A stretch of 64,000 nucleotides of DNA from Nematopogon swammerdamellus (GCA_946902875.1 OX336340.1:13655566-13719565), one strand, 5' to 3'. Counted from the first letter of the stretch, positions 11,201 through 22,059 are shown. Numbers and translations are program-made. Notes: generated by a model from the sequence alone, not told the origin.

Positions 11201-14200
11201 GGCCGATTTTGAATTTTTTTTTTTTTGTTATTTGAAAGGGGTTAACCCTGAGGTTTTTGAAGTGAAAACTTCTTTAGCGGCGCTTGGCACTTTTTTAGGT
11301 GGGTAAAAAATGTATAACTCGCGACATCGCGTCAGCGTCATTTTTAAAATGAAACCTTAAGTTAGAGTGGCACGGGATCTGCCGGCACTCCTGGAGTGCA
11401 ACTGTTAAGTAGGGTTCGGTAACACGTTTATGTCTGTCCATTCTACTAAGTTCCGCAAAATGAATGTAGGGTTCCGTAACAAATGCATGTCTGTCCGTTC
11501 TACTAAATTTAACATTTATTTCAAAATGAATGTAGGTTTCCGTAACAAATGCATGTCTGTCCGTTCTACTAAATTTTACAATTTTCAACCAAGGTCCTCC
11601 GACGGTTATTTTATAATAAAAGTAGGGTTCCGTAACACGTTTATGTCTGTCCATTCTACTAAGTTCTGCAAGATGAATGTAGGGTTCCGTAACAAATGCA
11701 TGTCTGTCCGTTCTACAAAATTTAAAATTTATTTCAAAATGAATGTAGGGTTCCGTAACAAGTGTATGTCTGTCCGTTCTACTAAATTTTACAATTTTCA
11801 ACCAAGGCCCTCCGACGGTTATTTTATAATAAAAGTAGGGTTCCGTAACAAATGTATGTCTGTCCGTTCTACTAAATTTCACAATTTTCAACCAAGGTCC
11901 TCCGACAGTTATTTTATAATAAAAGTAGGGTTCCGTAACACGTTTATGTCTGTCCATTCTACTAAGTTCTGCAACATCACCTACACCGTCCGTGATGTCA
12001 GCCCATAACACCGGGTGAACTAAGTGCCATGTCAGTGCTTCCCCCTTTGATCGTGCTGACTACACTGAACTGGTCGGAAAACACAAACTATTTACATAGC
12101 CGTTTCGACCGACGTTTCATTCAGTGCGGTGGTACCAACCCGGGCGGGTTAAACCCTACCACCAAGTAAGATTAGGAGGGAAGGGACCTACAGTTTTACG
12201 AGGAATCCGAACCTCGGTCAGCCTCCAACGGTCAGCGGTCACCCATCCAAATACTGACCGCACCCAGCGTTGCTTAACATTCAATAGCGACAGTTGACTG
12301 CCTGCACCACTGAGCTATCGAGGCTGACGTGGTCCTATTTTAATTGGGTCAAGATCGGATTGGAAAGCGAGTACATCAATAGCAAAAAATAACTAAAAAA
12401 AAACTGTGAAATAAAAAAAAAGTTTTAAAAAACATAAAACCGACTTCCTAAAAAAAGTAAAACTAAAAAACTATTTAAAATAAAAATATAAAAACCGCCT
12501 TCAAAAATATATGAAATAAAAACCTAAAAAAAAAAAACGAACCCTAGAGTTGAAGGCGGTGCTAAAGCAAGCAAAAATGATGAATGAAAGAAAACATGAG
12601 TGGATGATAATATCCTTTGTGATTTGTGTAGCCTTTTTAGCACCGCCTTCAACTCTAGGGTTCGTTTTTTTTTTAGGTTTTTATTTCATATATTTTTGAA
12701 GGCGGTTTTTATATTTTTATTTTAAATAGTTTTTTAGTTTTACTTTTTTTAGGAAGTCGGTTTTATGTTTTTTAAAACTTTTTCTCGCCGGAATTCAACC
12801 ATAGAGCCATAGCGTTATAATATGGACCAAATGATATACTTCTCAGATTTTTAGGGCTCCGTAGTCAACAAGGAACCCTTATAGTTTCGCCATGTCCGTC
12901 CGTGCGTCTGTCCGTCCGCGGCTTAGCTCAGAGACCCTTAGTACTAGAAATTTGTAAGTAGGTATGGGTCTACATATTAATAACGCCAACAAAGTGGTAA
13001 AATAAAAAATTTTAAATAATTTTTTTTTAGGGTACCTCCCCTACACGTAAAGTGGGGATGAATTTTTTTTTTCACGTCTACCCCATCGTGTGGAATATCG
13101 TTGGATAGGACTTTGGAAAATATTGCGGGTTTGTAAAGAGCATTTTTCGATTTAAGAATCCGTTTGCGAATTATTAAGCTTTTAAGTGCTAATTTTTGTT
13201 AGAGTCAAGTGTCCCCACCCTCTGCCACCTAAACGGTTGTTATTAGATATGTGGAAAAATTAAAATAAAAAAACGGAATTTTTTGAACCATACAGCAGTA
13301 GTATATATATCGAAATTAAAAGGAAAACTATAACAGCTAAGTAGGCTGCACAGGTTGGCGAGTAATAGTCGACCAACTTATTAAATGTACGGACGACAGC
13401 CATCATTTCACTGTTGAAGAAATTTTTAAAATTAACATTCATTTATTTCCCCTACAAAATTATACAAATAATCAAATAATTTATTTTAATAGAGTTCCTC
13501 AATTGTGAGAAATGAGAGCAGCTGTGTGTACTTGGAGAAGTAAAGAAAGAAAATTTCGTCCGTCTGTCCGCCTGTCTATCCGCGGTTAAGCTCAGAGACT
13601 CTTAGTATTAGAAAGCTGTAAGTTGGTACGAAACAACGAAATAAGTCCGCATATTGTGACGGGCAACTAGGGAACCCTACACTGCGCGTGGCCCGACACG
13701 CACTTGGCAGCTTTTTTTTTATTCTATAAATTTATTTTATTCACTTGTTGTAAACCGGTAACGCCTTCGAAACTCGCGATCGGTGAATCGATTAACCAGA
13801 TCGATCGGCTCCCAATGCATTAATGGAGAAAATTCGCTGCTAATAGGCGAACTAAAGATAAATCTGAACAGTTTTATTTTTACCAGGGTCTAAATACCCG
13901 AACTTACTGTGTGCTCACTTTAATCTGGAAACTCTAAATAAGACAGTTAAAGACAATTTTCAATTTGTATATTTCACTAGTTTATATTCCGGATCACATT
14001 AGATATTTGTGTCAAATAAGGAAACTTTACGAACGAAAACAGTGTTTCTTTCTCACCGATCACGTCACCGATTATGTACATATTATATGAAAATATTGCG
14101 ATTGTGACCTTTTTTCCTACAAAATAAAATACCGCTTACTTTGTATTAATCAGATGGAAGAAATTCCAGCAAAAAACCGACACGGATGGTCTACGGGTAC

Positions 14201-17200
14201 CATTATGTAATTATCCAATAGGCAAGCAGCTCAGTAGGCAAGACTGGTACATTTTCATTAAGCTATAGAGACCGTCTGCGAGCCAGGGCAGTGACGCATG
14301 ACAGCACCGCGCGCGCTAAGACGTGCAGGCAGTTGGAGCCCATCAGCAGGGCCTTATACGGTCAGCTGTCGCCATTTGTAAATTTTTGTTATCAGGATAA
14401 ATATGTAGTAAATGAAGAACTAATCGCCAAGAGTTCACACTTCACAGTTATGTCTGAAGTCGAATCGGATTATTCTTTGAAATACCAGTACATGCCTATT
14501 AAATGAAATATATCATTTCAGCCAAAATGACCGCAAATACCAACGGTGATAATATTAATATCCATGGTAGACTAAAAGTATTTATATCATGCATGTAGGT
14601 ACTCAGTTTTCTTTTAAGTAATGAAGGACTTTTTATATTATGGTTTTGGTTTTATACAACATTGAATAATATATAACATTTTATTGATAGGGCCTACTCT
14701 TCGGCGACTTACCCTGAGGTGATCCTATTTAGACCAGCTGCTAAAACCACGTATATGCAAAAAAATTAAAATCACGAAGTAACACTTTGATCGATAGATA
14801 TAAGGAATTTAAATAATACAAATATATTTTTTCAGTATAAACATATAAATTTATAATTTATAAGATATTTAAAATTTTTAGAAATAAGTTTTATTCATAG
14901 GTAATTATTTATTTTTATTTTTATTTTAAGACCGCCTTCTGCATCTGACCCTTGATCCAAGCAAGTGGCTCTAGTGAGAGCCTCTTGAGATGATGGTCGA
15001 GGCTCTTCGCTATCAGCCCATGCGCAAACACGACTATGGGCACAACGATCGTCGAGTCCACGGGCCACATGTCGGTAACCTCATGAGACAGATCGATGTA
15101 TTTTCTGCCTTATTTTTATGTTATATCTTTATTTTCACGTTTTTTGATACATATTTACATTAATTTTATATAATTATAAAATAAAATACCTATACAAAAT
15201 TAATACAATTATCTTGTTATTATCTTCTTTATTTCACGTTTTTAAAAGATATTGTATTAATTTTACATACATTTTACATTTTGACGAAATGGCTTTTACG
15301 ACCTTGGTTGCCGGAAACGAAATGGCTTTTACGACCTTTGTTGCCGGAACCATCGATATTTGAGCTGTATCTACAACATCGCCCCATAAACAATGGCACT
15401 CTTCTATTTTAGTCTTACCTATTCATCTTGAAGAAAAACATTTGCACAGTTTGACAATATGACAGCGGCGTTCGACGTTATGTTTTTTTTAATAACCTAT
15501 AATTGTTAGACATTCACCAAAATTATTCCGCCGTTTTGAAACTAAGAAGTACTAATAAAGAAACTCAATCATTCAAGCACCCACTTCCCCGCATGCACAC
15601 ATCAAAGTGAAAAACGTATACCTCCAGTCGGGTTGTAGCTATTAACAAGGACAAATATTGTAATTTAATTGACCTTAATCATTGACTTAAAAAAGTTATT
15701 TCTATGGCCTTAATGTACTTTAATTAATTTTGAATACTTACTACCTTTTTTTTTTTTATGGAAACTGACACGGTTGGCTACATCACCTACAACGTCCGTG
15801 ATGTCAGCCCATAACACCGGGTGAACTAGGTGCCATGTCAGTGCTTCCCCCTTTGATCGTGCCGGCTACACTGAACTGGTCGGAAAACACAAACTATTTA
15901 CATAGCCGTTTTGACCGACGTTTCATTCAGTGCGGTGGTACCAACCCGGGCGGGTTAAACCCTACCACCAAGTAATATTAGGAGGGAAGGGACCTACAGT
16001 TTTACGAGGAATCCGAACCTCGGTCAGCCTCCAACGGTCAGCGGTCACCCATCCAAGTACTGACCGCACCCAGCGTTGCTTATCAATTATCATTCAATAG
16101 CGACAGTTGACTGTCTGCACCACTGAGCTATCGAGGCTGACAAATTACGTATTTTTATATACCTCTTACGACTACAAGTCGTACTGAATTTAATGGCAAG
16201 AAACACCTTCAATAATATTATGTGTAGTAGTCTCACGGAGAACCCGAGGTTACTAATAACTTAATTCGCCATAACTTCAACAACGATTATCTTCATCATA
16301 GAACATAAATATCTGGAAATGGGATATAAAACGCGGCAACATTTTAATGTCGGCATTTTTTCAATAATTTTATGATGCGATTGTAAATAGTTTATGGAAG
16401 CAATGAAATCGCCATTTAAAATTAACAAATCTTTGCTTAATACTTCATTGCAGAACCTACAACCTACTTAATTTTTAGGGTTCCGTACCAAAATGGTGAA
16501 AAAGGAACCTTATGTTATCACTTCGTTGTCCGTCCGTCCTGCCGTCTGTTTGTCTGTATGCAACTGTTAGTCCCAGAAAATATTTTTTTTTATGAAAATA
16601 AATTATTTTATAACACAAATAGTTCAAGTGAAACATACGTGAAAATTAAAAAATAAACATTAATTTTTTTAGACATGTGACATAGCACTGAATATGGCTT
16701 TGAGGACACCAAACTTCATTCTTTCACCCCCGACGCACAAAACAGAGGGGTGTTATATAACTTTCTTGGATTACTTATTATGTATAAGTTAATTTTATAA
16801 AAATATGAATAAAATACTAATTATATATCACCCCCCCCCCCCCCCCCCCTCCACCTATCTCTGATAAATCTAAGTCAATAATCTAAACAAATTAAGCATA
16901 TAACTATATCCGTCTAAATTACAGGAATAGTATTGCGAAATTCATATTGATGTTAAAACGGAACCCTTACAGGATCACTCTTGTGTTTATCTGTCTGTCT
17001 GAGATGGTGCACAAAATTATAGGCCCTGTCGTAGGAAATTTGTTGACGCTTCGTAAGTAGGGATTTTCCTAATCTGTGATAATCTGTGATGTAGGTAAGT
17101 ATATTTTCGACAGAAAGTTATATAAAAAGAGTAAATTTGGCGTAAATTTGCGTTCAGGTAAAAATATACTTTTTCGTAATCACGGTAGTCATCACGGGCA

Positions 17201-20200
17201 AGGTGGAAGGCTGAGTGGAACGAAGGTCGACCTTCCACCATTTTTGAAGCTTAAAATTTATGGTTTTCGAAGAATGTAAGTTTGAACGAAGAAGAAACCG
17301 TTTAGATAGACAAATAAATACATCTCCCAAAGTAAGTCAATTCGGGCAAGAATGGCTGATACGGAACCCACGCGGGGCGAGTCTTATTTGCACTTGACCG
17401 TTTTTTTTAGTTTTGCTTAATAAAACATTCCTTATTTATAACTACATAATTATAACATAATAACCGTAATTACTTGACTCTACTATTATTATAAAATATG
17501 TATCGCTTATGTTCGTTACGGTTCCGTAGCCATCCATTCTGCCTAGGACCCGTACAAATTGATCCAATGTCTGTCTCTCTGTCCGTCTGGCTGTCACAAT
17601 CGCAATTATTCCGGAACGTAAAACTAAATAAATCTAAAAAACCAATTATAAAGTAGTACATTTCCTCCTAGCGATTTGGAACTATTTTTTATGTATTTAA
17701 TATAACGTTTTAGAATAAAAATATAATATTATTATATGACTAAACATATTAATGGGGCATTTATTAATATGTTTTACGAAGAAGTTTTTCTTTCTTTATT
17801 ATTTATGCTTGAGCGTCCCCTTACCGTATATTTAAATAAGCACATGTATATATGAAAATGAAAAAGTGAAAAAAATTTAAAAATAAATTTTTATGTACCT
17901 ATGGACGTGTAAGTGTTTAGTTATGTATTGAATGTATTTTTGCGAGTTATGTATATATGTAAGTATACCTACTATTGTGCTATATATAAGAATATATTTA
18001 TTTCAGTTAATTTCGCACTAGAGACACATACGTGACATGAGACAGGACTGTGTTAGCGTACCTTACCTTAGCGGCGGAACAGCACAGATCGGCACCATAT
18101 TTACACAACTTCAATCGTGAGTGCACCTACTCATCACATCCCCGGTTCTTAATTTTTTATTTTAGTCTATTCACTTACTTCTCTTCGACACCATATACTA
18201 AATGTACTCGTAGATGGTATCTGTCATTTTATTGTTAATGTTATAGGAGTTATATTTCGGACACTCGTTATCCTACTGAATGAAATTTCGGTTGAAACGG
18301 CTCTGTAAATAGTTCTTGTTTTCCGTCCATTTCAATGTAGCCGGCACGACCGATGGGAAGCACTGACATGACACCTAATTCACCAAGGTGTTGTGGGCTG
18401 ATATCACGGATGTAGCCAATCGTGTCAGTTTCCATAAATAAATTTCAAAATGTCTGATGTTCTGATTTTCTGTCTGTGAAGCGGAAAGCAGTACTGAGGA
18501 ATGTTAGGCTAGTCGTAATAGCAATAATCGAGTCGTGCACGAATTTGGTGTTCAAGCTCAGAGCACGAATTACAGTGAATCTTTGAAATTATTCGTCGAC
18601 ATTTACAAAAGCATCACGATACAGATGTAAATCGGCGCAAACTATCAACCGAATATGTCGTGCAAGTCGAATGCGGTACCTTCGTTCCGGGACCTTCTCT
18701 ATATACACGGTGTTGCAACCCCAACCGTAAAACCCGAAAGGGGGTGATTCTGTACGTGCAATAGGACAACTTTTTTTCTACGACTTTTTAATTTGTTGAA
18801 AAAAAAATTTTTTTTTTCTCCATACATTTTGAGAATAGGTAGATATTTAAAATTTGTATGGAAAAAAAAATATTTTGTTTAAAAAAATGTTTTTCACTAC
18901 TGAAGTTGTTTAATTTCACATATAGAATAACCCCCTTATGTCAGTTAAAAATATTACGGGGGCAACTGCAACACCGTGTATACATATAGGTACGTCCACG
19001 TCCACAGCGCACATAATTATTAGCATGGTCGATTTAAACATGGGATTCGCGCTCAAAGTAGTTTGTATGAAGAGACAAGGCGGACATCTCTTGATTGTGG
19101 ATTCTGTAGGTACGTCAGCCTAGGTAGCTCAGTGATGCGGTCGAGATCGATCGAGATCATAATCACACGTGGGTGCGGTCAGTAATTGGATGGGTGACCG
19201 CTCGACCGTCGGCGGTTACCGTGGTTCGGATTCCACGTTAAACTGTAGGCTCCTTCCCTTCTTATAGGTTCTTATTATTAGGTTGCTATTATTAAGCCTA
19301 TGCCACCTGTCTGTCCAACCTTTAAAGGGCTGTATCTATTGAACCGTAATAGGTAGCCGGCTGAAATTTTCACAGAATATGTGTTATTACGGCGGATACC
19401 CTAGGAATTATATGTATTGGAATTATATGGAATAAAATTATACATATATGTTTAATAATGTTAAATGCATAGCTTATCAAATATTAAACAAAATATACGA
19501 AAATCGAGCATTCCTGCCAGCTTATTTCCGAAACTATTTCGTCTAAAATGTACAGGGAATATAGTGCCTCTCTTATAGTTTACAGGAAAGTCTAAATAAA
19601 AATCCCAGGTCTTATAGTTCTCACGGAAAACAGAATGCTACGGAACCCTCTCTACGTGAGTCCGACTCCCACTTTGCCTTTTTTTAGATAACGAATGTTC
19701 ATTTTGACACTAATTTCGAAAAATCTTTCGAAACATAATATAATCATGCACATATAATAACTTATATCAAGTTGTCAGTGTACAGTTCCAAGTATGCACC
19801 TATAATCTATATGTAGAGTAATGTAACACATTTTAAGCCTACCTCCAACTGTAGCTGCCATCCCCGTTGTTCTCATTCGTCTGCGACGAGATGCCTACCG
19901 GCTGCCCCCCGCCTCCGCCACCCCCGCCGCCCCCTGGGCGGTAGCCACCTCCGCCGCCGCCTCCGCCGGGAGCTCCACCGCCGCCGTAGCCGCCTCCGCC
20001 GGGGCCTCCGTAGCCGCCTCCGCCGGGAGCTCCACCGCCTCCAGGAGATCCGCCGCCCGCGTACCCGCCACCAGGCGCCCGGCCGCCTCCGAAGCCTCCC
20101 GGGCGGCCCGGCGGCGCCAGGCCCGGCCCACCCCCAGACTGCTGAGCGCCACTAGGTGGGAGGTAGTTGTTTTCCAGCCGAGCACAACATCCTAGTGCCA

Positions 20201-20504
20201 CCAGCGACGAAAGGATCCACTGAAAAAAAAATATTTATTTGAATATTTATTACCCTCAAAAAAAAATGGTGAAAAATTATCATTTTATTTTTGTTCTTAA
20301 CTTTCACTCGAAACTAAATTTTCAAACTAAAATCAATGAAAATTAAACGCATTGCGTGATTCACTGCTTGAAAATATACATTCGAATAAATAGGATACTC
20401 TACATAGGTACTAATAACGCATGGTAAACAATATTCATGAATGTGACGTTATACGTTTCATAAGTTTTCAGAATGGACAAGTTGTCATTACTTACGAATT
20501 TCAT
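7864..20504 (-). CDS. Cuticle gene 1: RR-1 cuticular protein, Gly-rich, complete five-exon model
   Basis: Spliced CDS on the minus strand: exons 20496-20504, 19843-20219, 9149-9234, 8640-8801 and 7864-8231. All introns are GT-AG and the phases (0, 2, 1, 1) agree, giving 333 residues and a TGA stop at 7864-7866. The protein starts [16 protein letters not shown], a clear signal peptide with likely cleavage before RLENNYLPP, an N-terminus typical of lepidopteran pupal cuticle proteins. Order: Gly/Pro-rich arm (about 25-118), RR-1 chitin-binding domain (about 122-190, with GSYSW, AQEQG, GSYSY, [12 protein letters not shown]), a linker, then a tail of about 120 residues with repeated [10 protein letters not shown] units. 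The family binds chitin in the procuticle through aromatic residues of the domain. The short first exon encoding only MKF is usual for these genes. It resembles pupal cuticle protein 36-like proteins; exact orthology is not settled. The 3' UTR end was not fixed (TTTATT, antisense AATAAA, at 7103-7108 is possible). Confidence 0.93.
8640..8801 (-). CDS. Cuticle gene 1, exon 4 (core of RR-1 chitin-binding domain)
   Basis: Acceptor ATATTGCAG (AG at 8802-8803), donor GTAACT at 8638-8639. It encodes [36 protein letters not shown] and a linker [18 protein letters not shown]. The spacing Y-x-A-x-E-x-G-F-x7-P fits the RR-1 form of the Rebers-Riddiford consensus. Confidence 0.95.
9149..9234 (-). CDS. 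Cuticle gene 1, exon 3 (N-terminal half of RR domain)
   Basis: Acceptor TTGACAG (AG at 9235-9236), donor GTATTA at 9147-9148. It encodes [19 protein letters not shown] and SNNEAQSAQ, the standard start of an RR-1 domain (ENGI-x-x-Q-E-x-G). Joining to exon 2 completes a Ser codon and to exon 4 a Gly codon. A MITE ends 58 bp upstream of the acceptor. Confidence 0.93.
9293..9581. mobile_element. MITE, 289 bp, with 8-bp target duplication
   Basis: Terminal inverted repeats begin CACAGAGCATCGAATACC and go on into GCGCGCGCC, about 40 bp with few mismatches. The element is flanked by CGCTATCC at 9285-9292 and 9582-9589, a perfect 8-bp duplication, pointing to a hAT or P-type transposase. The interior has TG/CA-rich runs and no coding capacity. 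It sits 58 bp upstream of the exon 3 acceptor in the large intron of cuticle gene 1. Confidence 0.88.
9590..10310. other. Intron 2 of cuticle gene 1, no recognisable feature
   Basis: AT-rich intronic DNA; one short inverted pair around ATATCTCGTTTGAAGGCATT at 9729-9765. No gene or repeat family recognised. Confidence 0.5.
10311..11395 (+). repeat. Dispersed non-autonomous repeat region (two related copies)
   Basis: It begins TTTTTTAACCGACTTCC and AAAAAAGGAGGAGGTTCTCA, a common lepidopteran repeat end. A second, shorter copy starts near 11125 (AGATTCTCAATTCGACGGTA) and shares ACTCCGTCAATTGTGGGCCG. At 11255-11395 lies a copy of the GAAGTGAAAACTTCTTTAGC module that recurs at 26683. Confidence 0.6.
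10985..11105 (+). repeat. Single diverged copy of the 130-bp satellite unit
   Basis: It shows GGTCTGATGATGGAGACAGA, GGTGGCCATAGGAACTC and CGTGTTTGGGCTCGTT in the same order and spacing as the arrays at 45063 and 59604 (GGGTCTGATGATGGAGTCAG, GTGGAACTC, GAGTTTGGGCTCATTT). It stands alone, not in tandem, inside a different repeat. Confidence 0.7.
11411..11990 (+). repeat. Higher-order minisatellite, 57/66/90-bp units
   Basis: The block AGGGTTCCGTAAC..ATGTCTGTCC starts at 11411, 11468, 11534, 11624, 11681, 11747, 11837 and 11927. Spacings are 57, 66, 90, 57, 66, 90 and 90, giving a 213-bp higher-order unit. All spacings are multiples of three, so long frames are open on both strands (238 codons minus, 192 codons plus). 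The coding-like look is most simply a by-product of this spacing; nothing in the peptides is recognisable. Confidence 0.88.
11974..12328 (-). repeat. tRNA/5S composite SINE (family A), 3'-trimmed copy
   Basis: Antisense reading starts at 12328 (GTCAGCCTCGATAGCTCAGT) and passes the 5S-like block GCGGTCAGTATTTGGATGG. It ends at ATGT next to the minisatellite, having lost the final GTCAGTTTCCATAAA tail. Confidence 0.85.
12418..12784. repeat. Foldback element, about 146-bp arms, 68-bp loop
   Basis: Arms 12421-12566 and 12635-12780 are near-perfect reverse complements. Landmarks are AAACCGACTTCCTAAAAAAA (left), AACCCTAGAGTTGAAGGCGG (inner left) and their mirror images on the right. It could form a large hairpin in intron 2 RNA of cuticle gene 1. 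Confidence 0.85.
12845..13725. repeat. Patchwork of the dispersed CGGAACCC / TCCGTCCGTC repeat
   Basis: It carries GGGCTCCGTAGTCAACAAGG, TCCGTCCGTGCGTCTGTCCG, a second CGTCCGTCTGTCCGCCTGTC near 13556 and an end with CGTGGCCCGACACGCACTTG near 13690. At least two old copies overlap. The antisense frame at 13260-13442 (60 codons, hydrophobic) is not convincing as a gene. Confidence 0.55.
13730..14930. other. Intron 2 of cuticle gene 1, no recognisable feature
   Basis: AT-rich; one plus-strand frame of 71 codons at 14291-14506 has no recognisable motif. It may hold unrecognised old repeats. Confidence 0.45.
14932..15107 (-). mobile_element. RLE-type LINE (family C), short internal fragment
   Basis: Antisense encodes [40 protein letters not shown] and [11 protein letters not shown], matching residues of the longer ORF at 56631-57245. 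Both ends are truncated. Confidence 0.75.
15746..16141 (-). repeat. tRNA/5S composite SINE (family A), full length
   Basis: Head at 16141 (GTCAGCCTCGATAGCTCAGT), 5S-like block, body, and tail GTCAGTTTCCAT followed by an A-run (T-run at 15746-15757 on this strand). It has all modules of the family and lies in intron 2 of cuticle gene 1. Confidence 0.9.
16475..17410. repeat. Old dispersed-repeat fragments and a C-homopolymer
   Basis: It holds AGGGTTCCGTACCAAAATGG and CGTCCGTCCTGCCGTCTG near 16475-16555, a run of about 20 C at 16830-16850, and GGAACCCTTACAGGATCACT near 16960. It ends with GCGAGTCTTATTTGCACTTG near 17377. These are remnants of the CGGAACCC repeat group. Confidence 0.5.
17410..18270. 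other. Intron 2 of cuticle gene 1, mostly featureless
   Basis: AT-rich. One CGGTTCCGTAGCCATCC / GTCTGTCTCTCTGTCCGTC fragment at 17517-17595 belongs to the dispersed CGGAACCC repeats. No gene seen. Confidence 0.4.
18274..18442 (+). repeat. tRNA/5S composite SINE (family A), 5'-truncated
   Basis: Only the 3' half is left: ACTGAATGAAATTTCGGTTG, TGTAGCCGGCACGACCGATG and the tail GTGTCAGTTTCCATAAATAA. Confidence 0.8.
18704..18980. mobile_element. MITE with TACACGGTGTTGCA termini and TA target site
   Basis: The left end TACACGGTGTTGCAACCCC and the right end, which reads TACACGGTGTTGCAGTTGCC in antisense, are inverted. Both are bordered by TA (18702-18703 and 18981-18982), as for Tc1/mariner-group elements. 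The interior is T/A-rich and non-coding. Confidence 0.75.
19114..19290 (+). repeat. tRNA/5S composite SINE (family A), 5' half only
   Basis: GTCAGCCTAGGTAGCTCAGTG (box A region), a diverged middle, GCGGTCAGTAATTGGATGG (5S-like) and GTGGTTCGGATTCCACG (box B region). It stops at the CCCTTCTTAT block. Confidence 0.75.
19300..19690. repeat. Dispersed CGGAACCC repeat, diverged copy
   Basis: It carries CTGTCTGTCCAACC, ATTGAACCGTAATAGGTAGC, CGGCTGAAATTTTCACAG and, at the end, CTACGGAACCCTCTCTACG and GTGAGTCCGACTCCCACTTT. Its border is about 150 bp from the exon 2 donor of cuticle gene 1. Confidence 0.6.
19843..20219 (-). CDS. Cuticle gene 1, exon 2 (signal peptide remainder and Gly-rich arm)
   Basis: The acceptor is a T-run followed by CAG (AG at 20220-20221). 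The donor is GTAGGC at 19841-19842 after an AG that forms the first two bases of a Ser codon. It encodes [13 protein letters not shown], then RLENNYLPP, a Gly/Pro-rich arm with PGGGG and GGYGG units, and GDGSYSW, the first strand of the RR domain. The reading frame also opens long Gly/Ala shadow frames that are not genes. Confidence 0.92.
20496..20504 (-). CDS. Cuticle gene 1, exon 1 (start codon, MKF)
   Basis: Antisense ATG-AAA-TTC followed directly by the donor GTAAGT. It was chosen as the start because it joins in phase 0 to exon 2 and completes a hydrophobic signal peptide that exon 2 alone lacks. It lies about 80 nt downstream of the inferred transcription start. Confidence 0.9.
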
Positions 20505-20603
20505 ATCGAGATCCTAATGCGTTCCGCCGCGTTAGACAGCTCAGCCGGTATCGTCCAGCCGGACTGTTCCCGACTCAATGACTGCAAAGTAAATATGCTC
20601 CAG

Positions 20604-20611
20604 TATTTATA
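20604..20611 (-). promoter_or_regulatory. TATA box of cuticle gene 1
   Basis: Antisense TATAAATA. About 28 bases downstream is GCAGTCATT (near 20577-20585), close to an arthropod initiator, so transcription probably starts near 20582. This leaves a 5' UTR of roughly 78 nt before the ATG at 20504. Position and spacing are as expected for insect cuticle genes, which usually have TATA promoters. Confidence 0.75.
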
Positions 20612-20619
20612 CTCGATGC

Positions 20620-21850
20620 AGTTGCAGTGCTCTTCTCTCGTCTGTTGCATTCGCTGCATAGGCAGATTCCGATGCGCCGACGCGCCGGTGCATCTCAGTG
20701 GTGGTAGAGACGGCTGGCCTGGGACTAGGTAGTAGGTAGGTCCCCGGCACTGCTACCTAATTGTACCGCGCGAGTCACCACCGCACTACATTCGCGCACT
20801 TGCCGCGCCACCGCACCGCACCGCCTCCGCCGCCGCCTTGTCGCACAGTCGGGCAGGACCCACATTCGGCAACGTCTTCATGTTGTGACCAATGTATTTT
20901 TATTTAGATCAACAAATAAGCGAGTTTTCCAAAGCTTGCCGACGAATTTATTTTACAAATATATCTTTAACAATATATTTCTTGAATTTTTGCAGAAAAC
21001 TTTATAAACGTATTTTTGTTTTATAATTAAATATTTTGTATTACTGGCTTAACACTAGCTATAAATTACCGTGAGAAACAAATTATTGCAATTCAATTAT
21101 AATTTGTCATCATTTTAATTCACAATCTTAATCGTATGCTAAGGCATCATTAAATAATATTTTTCCGTTTGAACTCAGAAAGATGGTCAATTGAAAAAAA
21201 ATAAACAATCCCTCCGTGACACGGAACATATTTCCTGTAATAAGGCATCGTGGTCCCGCCATGCTCACGCCCCGGCTATCTCATTTCCAGCGAAGATGCA
21301 CTGATGAAACTGCACAGAGGTCGTAAGCGATCTCGATACCAAACTAGTTTGGATATAATGGAGCGCTAACACGACAAATAAGCACAACACCTTAATTACT
21401 TGGGACTAAAACATTGAGTTTATATTATAATACTTCATTTGCTCAAACTTTTCATTTGCAGTCTTCGTAAAATTAGAAAAGAGGAACGGTGAACTCGTTT
21501 GACCATTCAAAAAGTTTGGAATTTTTTGTTACTTTCTTCCTCTTTGAAATGTTGTATTCCACATATTCTGTAACAAATCTTGAATTCCGCTCCTATTCAT
21601 ACATGAAGTAAGTATTCAAAAGTTGATCTAATCTTCTATAAATATGTCGTCTTTTTGGTTGAAATGTTTAAATATTATTTAGAATGAAGGTCATACTCCA
21701 CGCTTCGGTTTCCCATACTAACGTAATAGAACGATCACTTTAAAGCCATTGTGTCGACTTTTCTACTTAACGCTATCCCTGTAGGACAAATTGTAATATT
21801 AAATTAATTCAATAAAATTATGTGTTAAATACTGTTATGTTACGTTTATA
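20620..21850. other. Upstream region of cuticle gene 1
   Basis: A GC-rich, CCG-rich patch at 20750-20860 lies just above the TATA box and may hold proximal control sites. The rest is AT-rich and featureless to my reading. Confidence 0.45.
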
Positions 21851-22056
21851 GTGAGCGCGACATGTGGCTGCGAGCCACCTATCAGGTGTCTAACGACGCT
21901 CAAGGACATTCGGTCGCTTGCGGGTATTGCGAATGCCATGCCAGCCTCACAGGTTCCTATTCACGCCTCTCTTGAAGGACCCAAGGCTGCACTTAGGGGG
22001 GGGGATACGTGGAAAGGGAGAGCGTTCCCTATGTATACTATGAAATGTAATATTTT
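21850..22056 (-). mobile_element. LINE family B, 3' tail fragment
   Basis: Antisense reading matches the 3' tails at 30300-30480 and 50660-50830, including CGTGAATAGGAACCTGTGAG, GGCATTCGCAATACCCGC and GAGCGTCGTTAGACACC. It is strongly truncated. Confidence 0.7.
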
Positions 22057-22059
22057 TCT

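Noticed and set aside
11295..12011. 238-codon minus and 192-codon plus frames as genes
   Set aside because: They are the translated minisatellite; unit lengths divisible by three keep both frames open. No domain, start context or splice link.
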